Shown: positions 42,491 through 51,140 of the stretch, in pieces
Position numbering within the stretch: the stretch's first letter is position 1
Layout of the letters: each line of letters opens with the position of its first letter
Assembly (NCBI RefSeq): GCF_944324995.1
Contig: NZ_CALUYL010000007.1
Span: 1-64,000 of the forward strand
DNA from: an uncultured Mailhella sp.
GTDB taxonomy: Bacteria > Desulfobacterota > Desulfovibrionia > Desulfovibrionales > Desulfovibrionaceae
DNA: 64,000 nucleotides
Direction of reading: 5' to 3'
The notes under the pieces: model-generated
Told to the model about the DNA's origin: nothing
The model's database searches: none
Seen by the model: the letters and a program-made list of their open reading frames with translations, nothing else
Program-made: the position numbers and the translations under genes

Positions 42491-43380
42491 ATGACGTTCA
42501 CGGAACCAGCCATGCGCCCGCCGCAGGAAGCCCGTTCCCTGCTCCTGCGCGCCACCCAGGGCTGCACCTACAATAAATGTCACTCTGCTACGTGTCGCGC
42601 GGCTACCCTTTCATGGCGGTCACGGAAGATGGTCTCGAACGCGAGATTCTTTCCCTGCGGCCCCGGTTCTCCGACCATACGCCCGTGTACATGACCGGCT
42701 CCAATCCCTTCGCCCTGCCCACGGAAAAACTGCAGGCGTACCTGCGCGTGCTGCGCAGACTCGTGCCGCACTTCCAGCGCGTGAGCATGCAGAGCCGCAT
42801 TGCCGACATCGCGCACAAAAGCGACGAAGAGCTGCGCGAACTGCGCGACATGGGCCTCACGCATCTCTACATCGGCACGGAAAACGGCGACGACAGCGTG
42901 CTTGCGCTCATGAACAAGGGGCAGACCTCCGCCGAGGTCGTGGAGCAGCTGCTGCGCCTCGACGAAGCCGGTCTCACCTACACGACCTTCTACATTCTCG
43001 GCATGGGCGGCAAGGGAAAGGGCCGCTCCAGCGGCAGCGCCACGGCCGCCATGTTCAATCAGGTGCATCCGCAGCTCATCACCACCACGGGCATGACGGT
43101 CTTTCCCCACACTCCTCTTGCGGACATGGCCGTGCGCGGGGAATTCATCGAGGCTTCGGAGCGCGAAAAAATCGAGGAACTGCAAACCTTCCTTTCCGAA
43201 CTGACCATAGATGTCTTTTACGACGGCGTGCATTACCTGAATCCGCTCAACTACCGCTTTTCCAACAAGGACGCCGAAGCCAGGCGGCGCGTGCTGGAAG
43301 ACATCGACGACGTACTGCGCTCCTGCTCGGATGAAGAACTGGAAGCCATGGTCAGCCGCCGCTTCAAAACCTCCCTGTAA
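42491..43380 (+). pseudogene. Frameshifted radical SAM protein gene
   Basis: The N-terminal 31 codons read ...RSLLLRATQGCTYNKCH in one frame. From 42586 the protein continues in another frame as CYVSRGYPFMAVTEDG. A single base is missing around 42584-42585: with it, the sequence would read CTYNKCHFCY, a proper CxxxCxxC radical SAM motif. The second part contains VSMQSRIADIAHKSDEELRELRDMG and LYIGTENGDDSVL, typical of a COG1032-type radical SAM enzyme. An ATG at 42577 could start a truncated product lacking two cluster cysteines. GGGAG precedes the original ATG at 42491. It may be a true recent mutation or a base-calling error. The stop is 12 bases before the next gene. Confidence 0.85.
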
Positions 43381-43392
43381 ACGGAACCTGCC

Positions 43393-44112
43393 ATGAGCGA
43401 CACGAATTCTTCCCCCAACGGCAAAAAAATCCTTTCGCGGCGCAACCTCTTCTTCGGCGCGGGAGCCTCCCTGCTTGCGGCGGCAGGTCATGCGCTGTAC
43501 CGGCATGTATCCTCCACCTCGTCCGTGAAGGTGGAATCCTTCTCCACGCCCGCCTCAGGCAAGAAAAAAAATATTCTGGTCATTACCGGAAGCGCAAGGC
43601 AGGGCGGCAACAGCGACGTGCTGGCGGAAGCCTTCGTCAAGGGCGCGCGCGAAGCCGGGCACGACGTGAACGTGTTTGCCGCGGGGCGGGAACGCATGAG
43701 CGCATGCCTGCACTGCGAAGGCTGCTGGAGCACCGGACGCCCCTGCGTTTTGGAGGACAACTTTGAAAAGCTCTGGCCGCTGCTGGAAAAGGCGGACATG
43801 CTGGTGTTCTGCAGTCCGCTGTACTGGTACAACTTCAGCGGTCACATCAAGTGCGTCATGGACAGACTCTATCCCTATTCCAAAAAACAGAAGCTGCGCG
43901 ACATGCCGGTTCGGGAAGCCATGCTGCTCATGTGCGGCGAAAGCCTGTTTCTGCGGTCCTTTGCCGGACCGGCGGAAGCCTATCGGCAGATGCTCGGCTT
44001 CAAAGGCTGGAAGGACAGAGGCCGTCTGTTCGTCACCGGCGTGAACGACGCGGGCGACATGGCTGAACACAAGGCGCTCGCCACGGCCGAAGCCATGGGG
44101 AAAAACGCCTGA
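43393..44112 (+). CDS. Tat-exported flavodoxin-like NAD(P)H:FMN reductase
   Basis: The 239-residue protein has an N-terminal twin-arginine signal (SRRNLFFGAGASLLAAAG). A flavodoxin-like FMN fold follows, with ILVITGSARQGGNSDVLAEAF as the phosphate-binding loop region. The CxxC-type segment ACLHCEGCWSTGRPC is typical of iron-sulfur flavoprotein or FMN-reductase-like paralogues. Export of a flavodoxin-like protein is unusual: the folded, cofactor-loaded protein would be carried to the periplasm. It lies between the broken radical SAM gene and a flavin reductase gene. Confidence 0.88.
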   Translation: MSDTNSSPNGKKILSRRNLFFGAGASLLAAAGHALYRHVSSTSSVKVESFSTPASGKKKNILVITGSARQGGNSDVLAEAFVKGAREAGHDVNVFAAGRERMSACLHCEGCWSTGRPCVLEDNFEKLWPLLEKADMLVFCSPLYWYNFSGHIKCVMDRLYPYSKKQKLRDMPVREAMLLMCGESLFLRSFAGPAEAYRQMLGFKGWKDRGRLFVTGVNDAGDMAEHKALATAEAMGKNA

Positions 44113-44179
44113 TTTTCCCCCTTCCGCTCCGCCTCACCACTGAAAACCCGACTACAGTCACCCATGCAAGGAGCAAAAC

Positions 44180-44680
44180 ATGAAATCCATTCCTCTTCTC
44201 GATGTGGCCAAGGTGACCTCGCCCAATCCGGTAACGCTCATCTGTTCCCGCAACGACGCGGGCGTCACCAATCTCGCGGCGGTGTCCTGGTGGACCTATC
44301 TCAGCATTGAACCGGCCACCATAGGCTTCGCCATGATGAAGCCCTCCTACACCGGAGAAACCGTGAGAGCCAACAAAAACGTGGTGCTGACCATTCCGGG
44401 CGAAGCGCTGGCCAAACAGGTCATGCAGTGCGGCTGCTCCACCGGCAGAACGAAAAGCAAGGCCCGGGACTTCGGCATCGAACTCAAGAGTCTGCCCGAC
44501 TGCGACATTCAGATTCCCGTTCACAGCGCGGCGGCCATTCAGTGCCGTCTGCGGGAATTCGTCGATGTGGGCGATCACTACTTCTACATCTGCGACGTGG
44601 AAAACGTGTACGCCGACGATCAGGAGCGTCCGCTCTTTGCCTGGAACGGCTACTCGAAAATCGCTCCGCTCCAGAAGTAG
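44180..44680 (+). CDS. Flavin reductase-like FMN-binding split-barrel protein
   Basis: The 166-residue protein is of the flavin reductase-like family (FMN-binding split barrel). The N-terminal half contains NPVTLICSRNDAGVTNLAAVSWW and the NVVLTIPGEALA segment. AAGGAG lies before the ATG. Members reduce free flavins or act as ferric or flavoredoxin-like electron carriers; flavoredoxin in Desulfovibrio is a related protein. It probably shares a transcript with the upstream flavodoxin gene and ends at the hairpin at 44774. Confidence 0.9.
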   Translation: MKSIPLLDVAKVTSPNPVTLICSRNDAGVTNLAAVSWWTYLSIEPATIGFAMMKPSYTGETVRANKNVVLTIPGEALAKQVMQCGCSTGRTKSKARDFGIELKSLPDCDIQIPVHSAAAIQCRLREFVDVGDHYFYICDVENVYADDQERPLFAWNGYSKIAPLQK

Positions 44681-44773
44681 CGGCGCATCATTGCGCCCCA
44701 TCTTCCGCAGCGGCGTTCAGGAGGCAAAGCGCTCCTCGCCGCGCTCCGCCGGTCGGCGCACCGGACAACAACA

Positions 44774-44817
44774 AGACGGACTCCCCTTCCACAAAAACGA
44801 GGGTGAGTCCGTCTTTT
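44774..44817 (+). terminator. Terminator between flavin reductase and LysR genes
   Basis: Perfect 10-bp arms AGACGGACTC (44774-44783) and GAGTCCGTCT (44805-44814) are followed by TTT. It terminates the plus-strand operon and may also serve the convergent LysR gene. Confidence 0.85.
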
Positions 44818-44850
44818 CGTTTCTCAGCGCGGCGCAGCTTTTCCGCCGTC

Positions 44851-45726
44851 TCAGGCTCTCTCGCGCAGCTCGGCAAGAAGCAGATCCGCGGCTCTCGAAA
44901 AGAGCTGATTCTTTTTCCACACGACGTCCACATGAGATTTCAGCGTCGGCGTCAGCGGACGAAAGCACAGCGCCGAATCTCCCGCCGTGTTCACAATGCC
45001 GTCGAGGCAAAGAACGTATCCCGTGCCCGCCTCCGCCATCATCGCGGCGTTGAACAGCAGATTGTACGTGCCGACGATGCAGAGCTTGTCCGCAGGAACG
45101 CGCAGCCAGCTCAGGAGCTGTCCTCCGGCCAGCGCCTGACGGGAACAGATGAGCGGCAGATTCCACAAATCCTCCGCGCGCACGGCGTCGCGCGAGGCCA
45201 GCGGACTGTCCCGACGCATGAGCACGCCCCACCGGTCGGCAAGCGGCAGCCGCAGATAATGATATTTCGTCACGTCGTGCGGCTCGATGAACACGCCGAA
45301 ATCCAGCAGCCCCTTGTCCAGACGCTCCGCCACGTCGGCCGCGTTGCCGCTGTAAAGATGATACCGTACTCCGGGATGCCGAGCCATCAGATCCCGCACG
45401 GCCGCAGCCAGCGCCCGGAAGGCCTGCGTTTCCCCCGCGCCGATGTGCAGCACGCCCGACACTTCCTCTTCGGCCGCGGTCACTTCCTCCCGCGTCTGCT
45501 GCACGAGATCCATGATCTGCCCGGCGCGCTTGCACAGCAGCATGCCCTGCCGCGTCAGCGTCACCTTCCGGCTGCCGCGCTCCAGCAGCTTCACGCCCAT
45601 TTCCTCTTCGAGTTCCATGATCTGCCGGGAAAGGCTCGGCTGCGTGATGTTCAACGATCTGGCCGCCCCGGAAATGCTCTGCTCCCGCGCCACGGCGAGA
45701 AAGGAGCGCAACGTACGGAATTCCAT
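44851..45726 (-). CDS. LysR-family transcriptional regulator
   Basis: The 291-residue protein has the LysR winged HTH at residues 1-60 (MEFRTLRSFLAVAREQSISG, AARSLNITQPSLSRQIMELE). A periplasmic-binding-like effector domain follows (about 90-285). LysR proteins often regulate a divergent target; here the DUF362 gene at 46018 is divergent, across an intergenic region with repeats resembling LysR sites. The effector is unknown. Confidence 0.95.
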   Translation of the reverse strand: MEFRTLRSFLAVAREQSISGAARSLNITQPSLSRQIMELEEEMGVKLLERGSRKVTLTRQGMLLCKRAGQIMDLVQQTREEVTAAEEEVSGVLHIGAGETQAFRALAAAVRDLMARHPGVRYHLYSGNAADVAERLDKGLLDFGVFIEPHDVTKYHYLRLPLADRWGVLMRRDSPLASRDAVRAEDLWNLPLICSRQALAGGQLLSWLRVPADKLCIVGTYNLLFNAAMMAEAGTGYVLCLDGIVNTAGDSALCFRPLTPTLKSHVDVVWKKNQLFSRAADLLLAELRERA

Positions 45727-45749
45727 GCTGTTACCCTCGTGTTCAGCCG

Positions 45750-45779
45750 AACATAATCCATGCTTTAAAACTATGTCAA
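45750..45779 (-). promoter_or_regulatory. Promoter of the LysR gene, with upstream direct repeats
   Basis: On the minus strand TTGACA (45774-45779) is followed after 18 bases by TATGTT (45750-45755). Just upstream, around 45783-45806, two direct repeats AGCAAATA and AGCGAATA occur ten bases apart. They are plausible autoregulatory LysR sites. The remaining 45807-46017 stretch has no gene. Confidence 0.55.
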
Positions 45780-46017
45780 CGTATTCGCTATAACTATTTG
45801 CTATCGTTCTTCCATCGTTTTATCATGAAGGCAAACACCGGACGCCGCTTGGAAAACATGCGCGCCGAGCTGCATTCCGCGGCATTGTCGGACAATTCCG
45901 TCTGTACACGCCTCCGACGCGGACTGCGTGCAGGCGTGCGCAGACGGACGGAAAAAACGACGCGCCGTCCGGCAGGCAAGGCCGACGCGTTTCGGCGTCG
46001 CTTTCAGGGAGAACATC

Positions 46018-47349
46018 ATGGCCATGACACGAAGAGATTTTTTGAAAGGCGGCATCATGACGGCGGGCGTCTGCACCGGCTCATCCCTTCTGCCCGGACG
46101 TGCCGCGTCCGGGCGGGAAGTCTCGCCCTTTCCCGCGCATGCCCCCTGCGGCACGGGCGTCGGCGTGTTTCCCGGGCGCGTGGTCTGGACGCACGACCCT
46201 GCCGCCGTCCGCTGGGACGGGCAGGGCTACTGGTGGCAGCCGGAACATTTTTCCGAACCCGCCGTGCTCGCCATGGTGCGTTCGGGCATCGCCGCGCTAG
46301 CCGGAACGTCCGACGCCGCGGCCGGATGGCAGGCCCTGTTCCGGCATCACAACGAATCGCGGGGAAGAAGCGGCGGCTGCGCTCCGGGGCAGCGGCTTGC
46401 CGTCAAGGCCAACATGAACGGCGCCGGAGCCTATTCGGACGACCCGCACGGCAGAACCCACGAAAGCTACACAAGCCCCGTGCTGCTCAGGGCGCTGCTG
46501 CTTTCCCTGATCGAAGACGCCGGCGTCGCGCCGCAGGACATAACGGTGTACGACGCAGGACGCGTCATTCCCGAGTACATGCGGCGTCTGTGCTCCTCCG
46601 GCCCGCTGACGGGCGTGCTCTTCCGGCATCGCGATCCGAACGGCCCGCTGGACGCCCTGCCGGACAGGCGCTGTCCCGTGCGCTGGTCCCGGGAGATTGC
46701 CGGAGCGGTCAACTATCTGCCCGCATGCGTCACGGAAGCGACATACCTCATCAATCTGGCCAGCCTGAAGGGGCACTGCTACGGCATGACGCTGTGCGGA
46801 AAAAACCATTTCGGCAGCATTATCAACGCCGACCGCATGCGCGCGCCGCAGGCCGCGGGACTTCATGCGCTGGTGTCGTCGAGCCGCATGGGCGACTACG
46901 CCGTGCTCGCGGATCTGACGGCGAATCGTCATCTCGGCGGCAAAACCGTGCTCTGCATGCTCGACGGTCTGATCACCGCCCCGGGAGAAAGCGTGAACAT
47001 CACGCGGGAAAAGGCGCTCTGGCGGCAGCCGCCGTTCAACGGAACCTTCTGTTCCAGCCTGTTTTTCTCTCAGGATCCCGTGGCGATAGATTCCGTGGGC
47101 GCGGATTTTCTGGTCAACGAACCCGTCATGCGCGAGCACAACGCCCTTCTTCGGCACTATCGCGGCATGGAAAACTATCTGCACGAAGCCGCGCTCATCG
47201 CCGCGCCGCCTTCCGGCACGATCTACCGCGACGGCTTCGGCGGCGTCGTGAACAGTCTCGGCGTTCACGAACACTGGAACAACCCCGAGGAAAAACTGTA
47301 CAGCCGCAATCTGGGCGGCAAGGAAGGCATCGAGCTTGTCCGCGCCTGA
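46018..47349 (+). CDS. Tat-exported DUF362 protein
   Basis: The 443-residue protein starts MAMTRRDFLKGGIMTAG, a strong twin-arginine signal. The ATG at 46018 has GGGAG upstream; the longer frame is rejected. The body matches DUF362 proteins: VKANMNGAGAYSDDP, SLKGHCYGMTLCGKNHFGSI and the late QDPVAIDSVGADF. Many DUF362 proteins bind an iron-sulfur cluster, but no ferredoxin motif is visible here. The function is unknown; export through Tat suggests a periplasmic redox role. It is followed by an FMN reductase gene 42 bases downstream. Confidence 0.88.
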   Translation: MAMTRRDFLKGGIMTAGVCTGSSLLPGRAASGREVSPFPAHAPCGTGVGVFPGRVVWTHDPAAVRWDGQGYWWQPEHFSEPAVLAMVRSGIAALAGTSDAAAGWQALFRHHNESRGRSGGCAPGQRLAVKANMNGAGAYSDDPHGRTHESYTSPVLLRALLLSLIEDAGVAPQDITVYDAGRVIPEYMRRLCSSGPLTGVLFRHRDPNGPLDALPDRRCPVRWSREIAGAVNYLPACVTEATYLINLASLKGHCYGMTLCGKNHFGSIINADRMRAPQAAGLHALVSSSRMGDYAVLADLTANRHLGGKTVLCMLDGLITAPGESVNITREKALWRQPPFNGTFCSSLFFSQDPVAIDSVGADFLVNEPVMREHNALLRHYRGMENYLHEAALIAAPPSGTIYRDGFGGVVNSLGVHEHWNNPEEKLYSRNLGGKEGIELVRA

Positions 47350-47391
47350 CAGAGCGACAAGGCGGCCTTCCCAACGACAACGGAGAACATC

Positions 47392-47958
47392 ATGAAGATA
47401 CTGGGCATCAACGGAAGCTCAAGAAAAGACGGCAACACGGCCCTGCTCATGCGGGAAGTGTTCAAAGGACTGGAAGACACAGGCATGGAAACAAGCCTGG
47501 TTCAGCTGGCCGATCACACCATCGAACCCTGCCGCGCCTGCTTTTCCTGCGCGAAGACGGGCTCCTGCGTGTTCGGTCAGGACGACTTCAACGAACTTTT
47601 CGACCTCATGACGAAGGCCGACGGCATTCTTCTCGGATCTCCGGTCTATTCGGCCGATGTTTCCGCCAGAATGAAGGCCTTTCTTGAGCGCGCGGCCGTG
47701 GTGGCCGACATGCGCCCCGGCCTGCTCAGGCACAAGGCGGGCGCGGCCGTGGCCGCAGTGCGACGCGGCGGCGCACTTGCGGCGGTGGACGCCATGAATC
47801 ACTTTTTTCTCAATCATGAAATGTTCGTGGTCGGCTCCACCTACTGGAACATGGCCTACGGAAAAATGCCCGGCGACGTGCTGAACGACGCGGAAGGCAT
47901 GGAGAACATGAGAAATCTCGGCCGGAACATGGCCTTTTTGCTGCAGCGTCTGGCCTGA
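47392..47958 (+). CDS. NADPH-dependent FMN reductase / flavodoxin-like protein
   Basis: The 188-residue cytoplasmic flavodoxin-fold protein has GINGSSRKDGNTALLM as the FMN phosphate loop and LGSPVYSADVSARMKAFLER as the second flavin segment. The cysteine cluster CRACFSCAKTGSC sits between them, as in iron-sulfur flavoproteins and many anaerobic FMN reductases. CGGAG precedes the ATG. It probably forms an operon with the exported DUF362 protein and could supply it with electrons, but this is only inference. Confidence 0.9.
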   Translation: MKILGINGSSRKDGNTALLMREVFKGLEDTGMETSLVQLADHTIEPCRACFSCAKTGSCVFGQDDFNELFDLMTKADGILLGSPVYSADVSARMKAFLERAAVVADMRPGLLRHKAGAAVAAVRRGGALAAVDAMNHFFLNHEMFVVGSTYWNMAYGKMPGDVLNDAEGMENMRNLGRNMAFLLQRLA

Positions 47959-48191
47959 CGGCGCTCTCCCTTGTGCGGACTTGCCCGGAGGCGTCCGCAC
48001 AAGCGCCGGGCGCGGCGAGAGCGGCGTCGGCTTTTCCCGCCCTCCCCCGCGAGCGAGAAGAAGGCGGCACGGCAGCCGCACGCCCCGGCCTGCTCGACGA
48101 CATGCGGCGTCCGTGCCCCTTCCTTTCCCCGACTGACAATATCAGGCAAGTTTTTGCCACAAATGCATCTTCATCCTCCTGCGGGCGTCGT

Positions 48192-48212
48192 CTATTCTGA
48201 TCATCAGAATAG
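48192..48212. promoter_or_regulatory. Perfect 21-bp palindrome upstream of the DUF4405-like gene
   Basis: Ten-bp arms CTATTCTGAT (48192-48201) and ATCAGAATAG (48203-48212) surround a single C. It sits about 70 bases before the membrane-protein start codon and is a strong operator candidate. The regulator is unknown. The surrounding 47959-48280 region has no supported gene. Confidence 0.65.
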
Positions 48213-48280
48213 AATATTTCCCGAATCCGGCTTCCGGGAAGGGCGACTTTCCCGTCGGCCGTCGCGCCCCGGAGTCAACG

Positions 48281-49015
48281 ATGAACATGCCCGCAACCGT
48301 TCTCACGGATCTTGTGCTCCTTCTGCTGTTTCTTCTGCTCATGGCCGCCCCCCATACCGGCGGCGCGGTCCATGAGTGGCTGGGCGTTCTGCTGACCTTT
48401 GCGCTTCTTCTGCACGCATGGTTCAACCGCGTCTGGTACAAATCGCTGCTCAAGGGCCGGTACAACGTCACGCGGGCCGCCCGGCTCGCGCTGAACGCCC
48501 TGCTTCTTCTCATGCTGCTCGGCACTCTGGCCAGCGCCGTGCCCATTTCCCGAACGGTGTTCGCCTTTCTCGGACTCGAGGGCGGGCTCTCCGCAAGAAC
48601 CGTCCACGTCTTCTGCGCCCACTGGTGCTTCCTTCTCGCAGCCGTCCATCTCGGCGTGTACGGCAAACGATTCTGCGCCCCGTTGGCGCGACTTTTTTCC
48701 GCGCCCCGCCCACTCGGCTATCGACTGACCTCCTCCGGCCTGAGCGTCGCCCTTGCCTTGTACGGCCTGCACGCCTTTTTTCAGAGAGAACTGACCTTTC
48801 CTCTGACCATGCAGAGCTCCTTCATGCTGTGGAGCGAAAACGCCGCCCTCTTTCTTCTGGACTACGGCGCGGTCTTTTTCCTGTTCGCCTGGACAGGCTT
48901 CCGTCTGACCACGATGTCGCGCACATGGCGCTCCCACGCCTCGCTCTTTCTCCGCGCCGGGGAGAAACGCCCCTCGCCTTCCGATCAGACCACGCATCCC
49001 GAAAAACGTGCATGA
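48281..49015 (+). CDS. DUF4405-like membrane protein (probable b-type cytochrome)
   Basis: The 244-residue membrane protein has about six hydrophobic segments. A helix begins with VHEWLGVLLTFALLLHAWFN, the DUF4405-type paired histidines that probably bind heme. Further His residues occur in VHVFCAHWCFLLAAVHLGVYG. GGAG lies six bases before the ATG. It resembles the membrane cytochrome b-like domains that pass electrons to periplasmic partners. Neighbouring exported and flavin proteins suggest a link, but it is probably transcribed separately, from its own promoter near the palindrome at 48192. Confidence 0.8.
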   Translation: MNMPATVLTDLVLLLLFLLLMAAPHTGGAVHEWLGVLLTFALLLHAWFNRVWYKSLLKGRYNVTRAARLALNALLLLMLLGTLASAVPISRTVFAFLGLEGGLSARTVHVFCAHWCFLLAAVHLGVYGKRFCAPLARLFSAPRPLGYRLTSSGLSVALALYGLHAFFQRELTFPLTMQSSFMLWSENAALFLLDYGAVFFLFAWTGFRLTTMSRTWRSHASLFLRAGEKRPSPSDQTTHPEKRA

Positions 49016-49425
49016 CCTCCTGCCGTATCGCCGGGCTCTTTCCGAGTGTGCTGCAAGGGCCCGCATCATCCCGTCGCCGCGTGATGCCCCCAAGGCGTCT
49101 GCCTTCCGTCATGATGCCAGAGCCTCACAGCCACGCCTCCCTCGCAAACCCGCGAAGCGGCGGACCTGCCCCTGCTGATGCTGCATCGCATCTATGGCCT
49201 TGAAAAAATATGAACGCATGACGCATGGAAAACATCGCCCATTTCTTCACCAAGCTTATGCACAACATCGAAAAAATCTTCCCTCTTCCCCCTTTTATTG
49301 TCCATAAAGACAGAAAAATATCGCTGTCATCAGAAAAAATGCATATGTTCATGCGCCATAAGAGGAATGCATTGACAGGCCCATGAAAAATTATCATGGA
49401 TTAAAGAAACCCTACTGAGGATGCC
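49016..49425. other. Intergenic region before the third activator gene
   Basis: The right half is AT-rich. A TTGACA at 49372-49377 has only a poorly spaced TATCAT (49392-49397) as -10 candidate. No gene is supported. Confidence 0.5.
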
Positions 49426-50991
49426 ATGCTGACTTTTCTTTTTCCTCCGGATGAGCCGGATGCTTCGTTTCCATCTCTTTTCACCGAGATGAAACAGTTC
49501 TTCCAGAAGGACATGCCTCTGCCCGAGGGCATGGCGGAACTTCACCGGATATTGAAGAAATACTTTCCCGTGGAATACATTCTGGTCACGGCGGCCACGG
49601 AGCGTCAGGGCGAAGAGCGCATGTTCCTGTTTCCCGAAATCACGGGCATGCGCAAAGTGGCGCTGAACAGCACGCCCGAGCAGCTGCTGGCCCTGAGTCA
49701 CGGCCCCGAACGGGTGGTGCGTCTCGGCGATCAGGACGATCACGGCATCACCCTCGGCGTGATTCACAGACTCTTTCCCGAACGCAGGTTTTCCGCACTC
49801 ATCATCCGGGCGGTGATGGCGAGACGCCTGATTGTTTCTCTCTCGCTCATCGTTCTTGAGCACCGCGGAGAAAACGTGTTTCACGCAGGGCACGTGAACG
49901 CCGCCTTTGCGCTTCTCGACGATCTCATGCGGTATTTCGGACGGCATGTCTCCTTGGAAGCCGCGGGGAAAAAGCGGGAGGATCCGGGGCGGTATCTTCC
50001 GCTGGTGCAGCTTCCGGGCATGCATCAGGTGTGCGAAATGATATGGCAGGTCTCCCGTCAGGACTGCCCCGTGCTGCTGCTCGGCGAAACCGGCACCGGC
50101 AAGGAGGCCGTGGCGGAAACCCTGTACCGCTCTTCCGGACGCCTGGATGCACCCTTCATCAAGATGAACTGCGGCAGCCTGCCGGAATCGCTCATGGAAA
50201 GCGAACTTTTCGGCCATGAAAAAGGAGCGTTTACCGGCGCGGTCGCTTCCCGCAAGGGCTTTTTCGAGCGCGCGCACAGGGGCATGCTGCTGCTTGACGA
50301 AGTGGGCGAACTTTCGCTTCCGGCGCAGACCAGACTTCTGCGCGTGCTTCAGGAAGGCGTGCTGGAACGCGTGGGCGGCGACGAAGAGAGACGCATCGAC
50401 GTGCGCATCATTGCCGCCACGCACAGAAATCTCGACAAGATGGTGCAAAGCGGCAGCTTCCGCTCCGATCTGTACTTCCGCCTCAGCGTGTTTCCCATTG
50501 CCATTCCGCCGCTGCGTCGCCGTCCGGAAGACATTCCCGTGCTGATACGGTTTTTCATCGCCCGAAAATGTTCCGAATACTGCGTGCAGAACCTGCCCGA
50601 GCCCTCCCCGGAAAACATGAAGGAACTGCTCTCCTACCCGTGGCCCGGCAATCTGCGGGAGCTCAACAACGCCGTGGAGCGGGCCGTCATTCTCTGGATG
50701 GGCGACATGCGCCGTCCGCTGGTGATTTCTCCGACGGCCCGGTTCATGCCGCAGGAACAGGCTACGGATCATGCTGCCGACTCCTGGGGCGCTCCCTCCG
50801 TTTCCGAACGATTCGAAACACTCAACGAAGCCATGACTCGGCACATCCTCCGCGCGCTGGAGCGCTCCGGCGGCAAGATAAGCGGCAGGGGCGGCGCCGC
50901 CGAGCTGCTCGACGTGCATCCCAACACCCTGCGCGCCCGCATGCAGAAACTGGGCATCCGTTATGATTCACAAAATATGGTGAAACATTGA
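49426..50991 (+). CDS. Sigma-54-dependent activator
   Basis: This 521-residue enhancer-binding protein has an N-terminal sensor domain of unclear type (about 1-195; possibly GAF-like). The AAA+ domain (about 200-430) has Walker A GETGTGKE (220-227), GAFTGA (267-272) and Walker B MLLLDE. A Fis HTH ends it ([20 protein letters not shown]). It lies directly upstream of, and co-oriented with, the sigma-54 promoter of the OYE/DASS/nitrilase operon, its likely target. Confidence 0.92.
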   Translation: MLTFLFPPDEPDASFPSLFTEMKQFFQKDMPLPEGMAELHRILKKYFPVEYILVTAATERQGEERMFLFPEITGMRKVALNSTPEQLLALSHGPERVVRLGDQDDHGITLGVIHRLFPERRFSALIIRAVMARRLIVSLSLIVLEHRGENVFHAGHVNAAFALLDDLMRYFGRHVSLEAAGKKREDPGRYLPLVQLPGMHQVCEMIWQVSRQDCPVLLLGETGTGKEAVAETLYRSSGRLDAPFIKMNCGSLPESLMESELFGHEKGAFTGAVASRKGFFERAHRGMLLLDEVGELSLPAQTRLLRVLQEGVLERVGGDEERRIDVRIIAATHRNLDKMVQSGSFRSDLYFRLSVFPIAIPPLRRRPEDIPVLIRFFIARKCSEYCVQNLPEPSPENMKELLSYPWPGNLRELNNAVERAVILWMGDMRRPLVISPTARFMPQEQATDHAADSWGAPSVSERFETLNEAMTRHILRALERSGGKISGRGGAAELLDVHPNTLRARMQKLGIRYDSQNMVKH

Positions 50992-51068
50992 CACGGTATT
51001 TAGTGAAAAATACACGAAATATCGTTAAATAATATTTTATCTCATTGATATTCCTAAATATTTAAAAA

Positions 51069-51084
51069 TGGCATGCTTTTTGCT
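51069..51084 (+). promoter_or_regulatory. Sigma-54 promoter of module C
   Basis: TGGCAT (51069-51074), five bases, then TTGCT (51080-51084), a good -24/-12 match. The start codon follows 57 bases downstream. The AT-rich upstream stretch 50992-51060 contains short inverted motifs such as ACGA-AATA-TCGT but no clear enhancer. Confidence 0.85.
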
Positions 51085-51140
51085 TTTATTCCGGTAAAAG
51101 CAAATTCCCGGCCACACCGCCGGCTATACAGGAGTATGCC

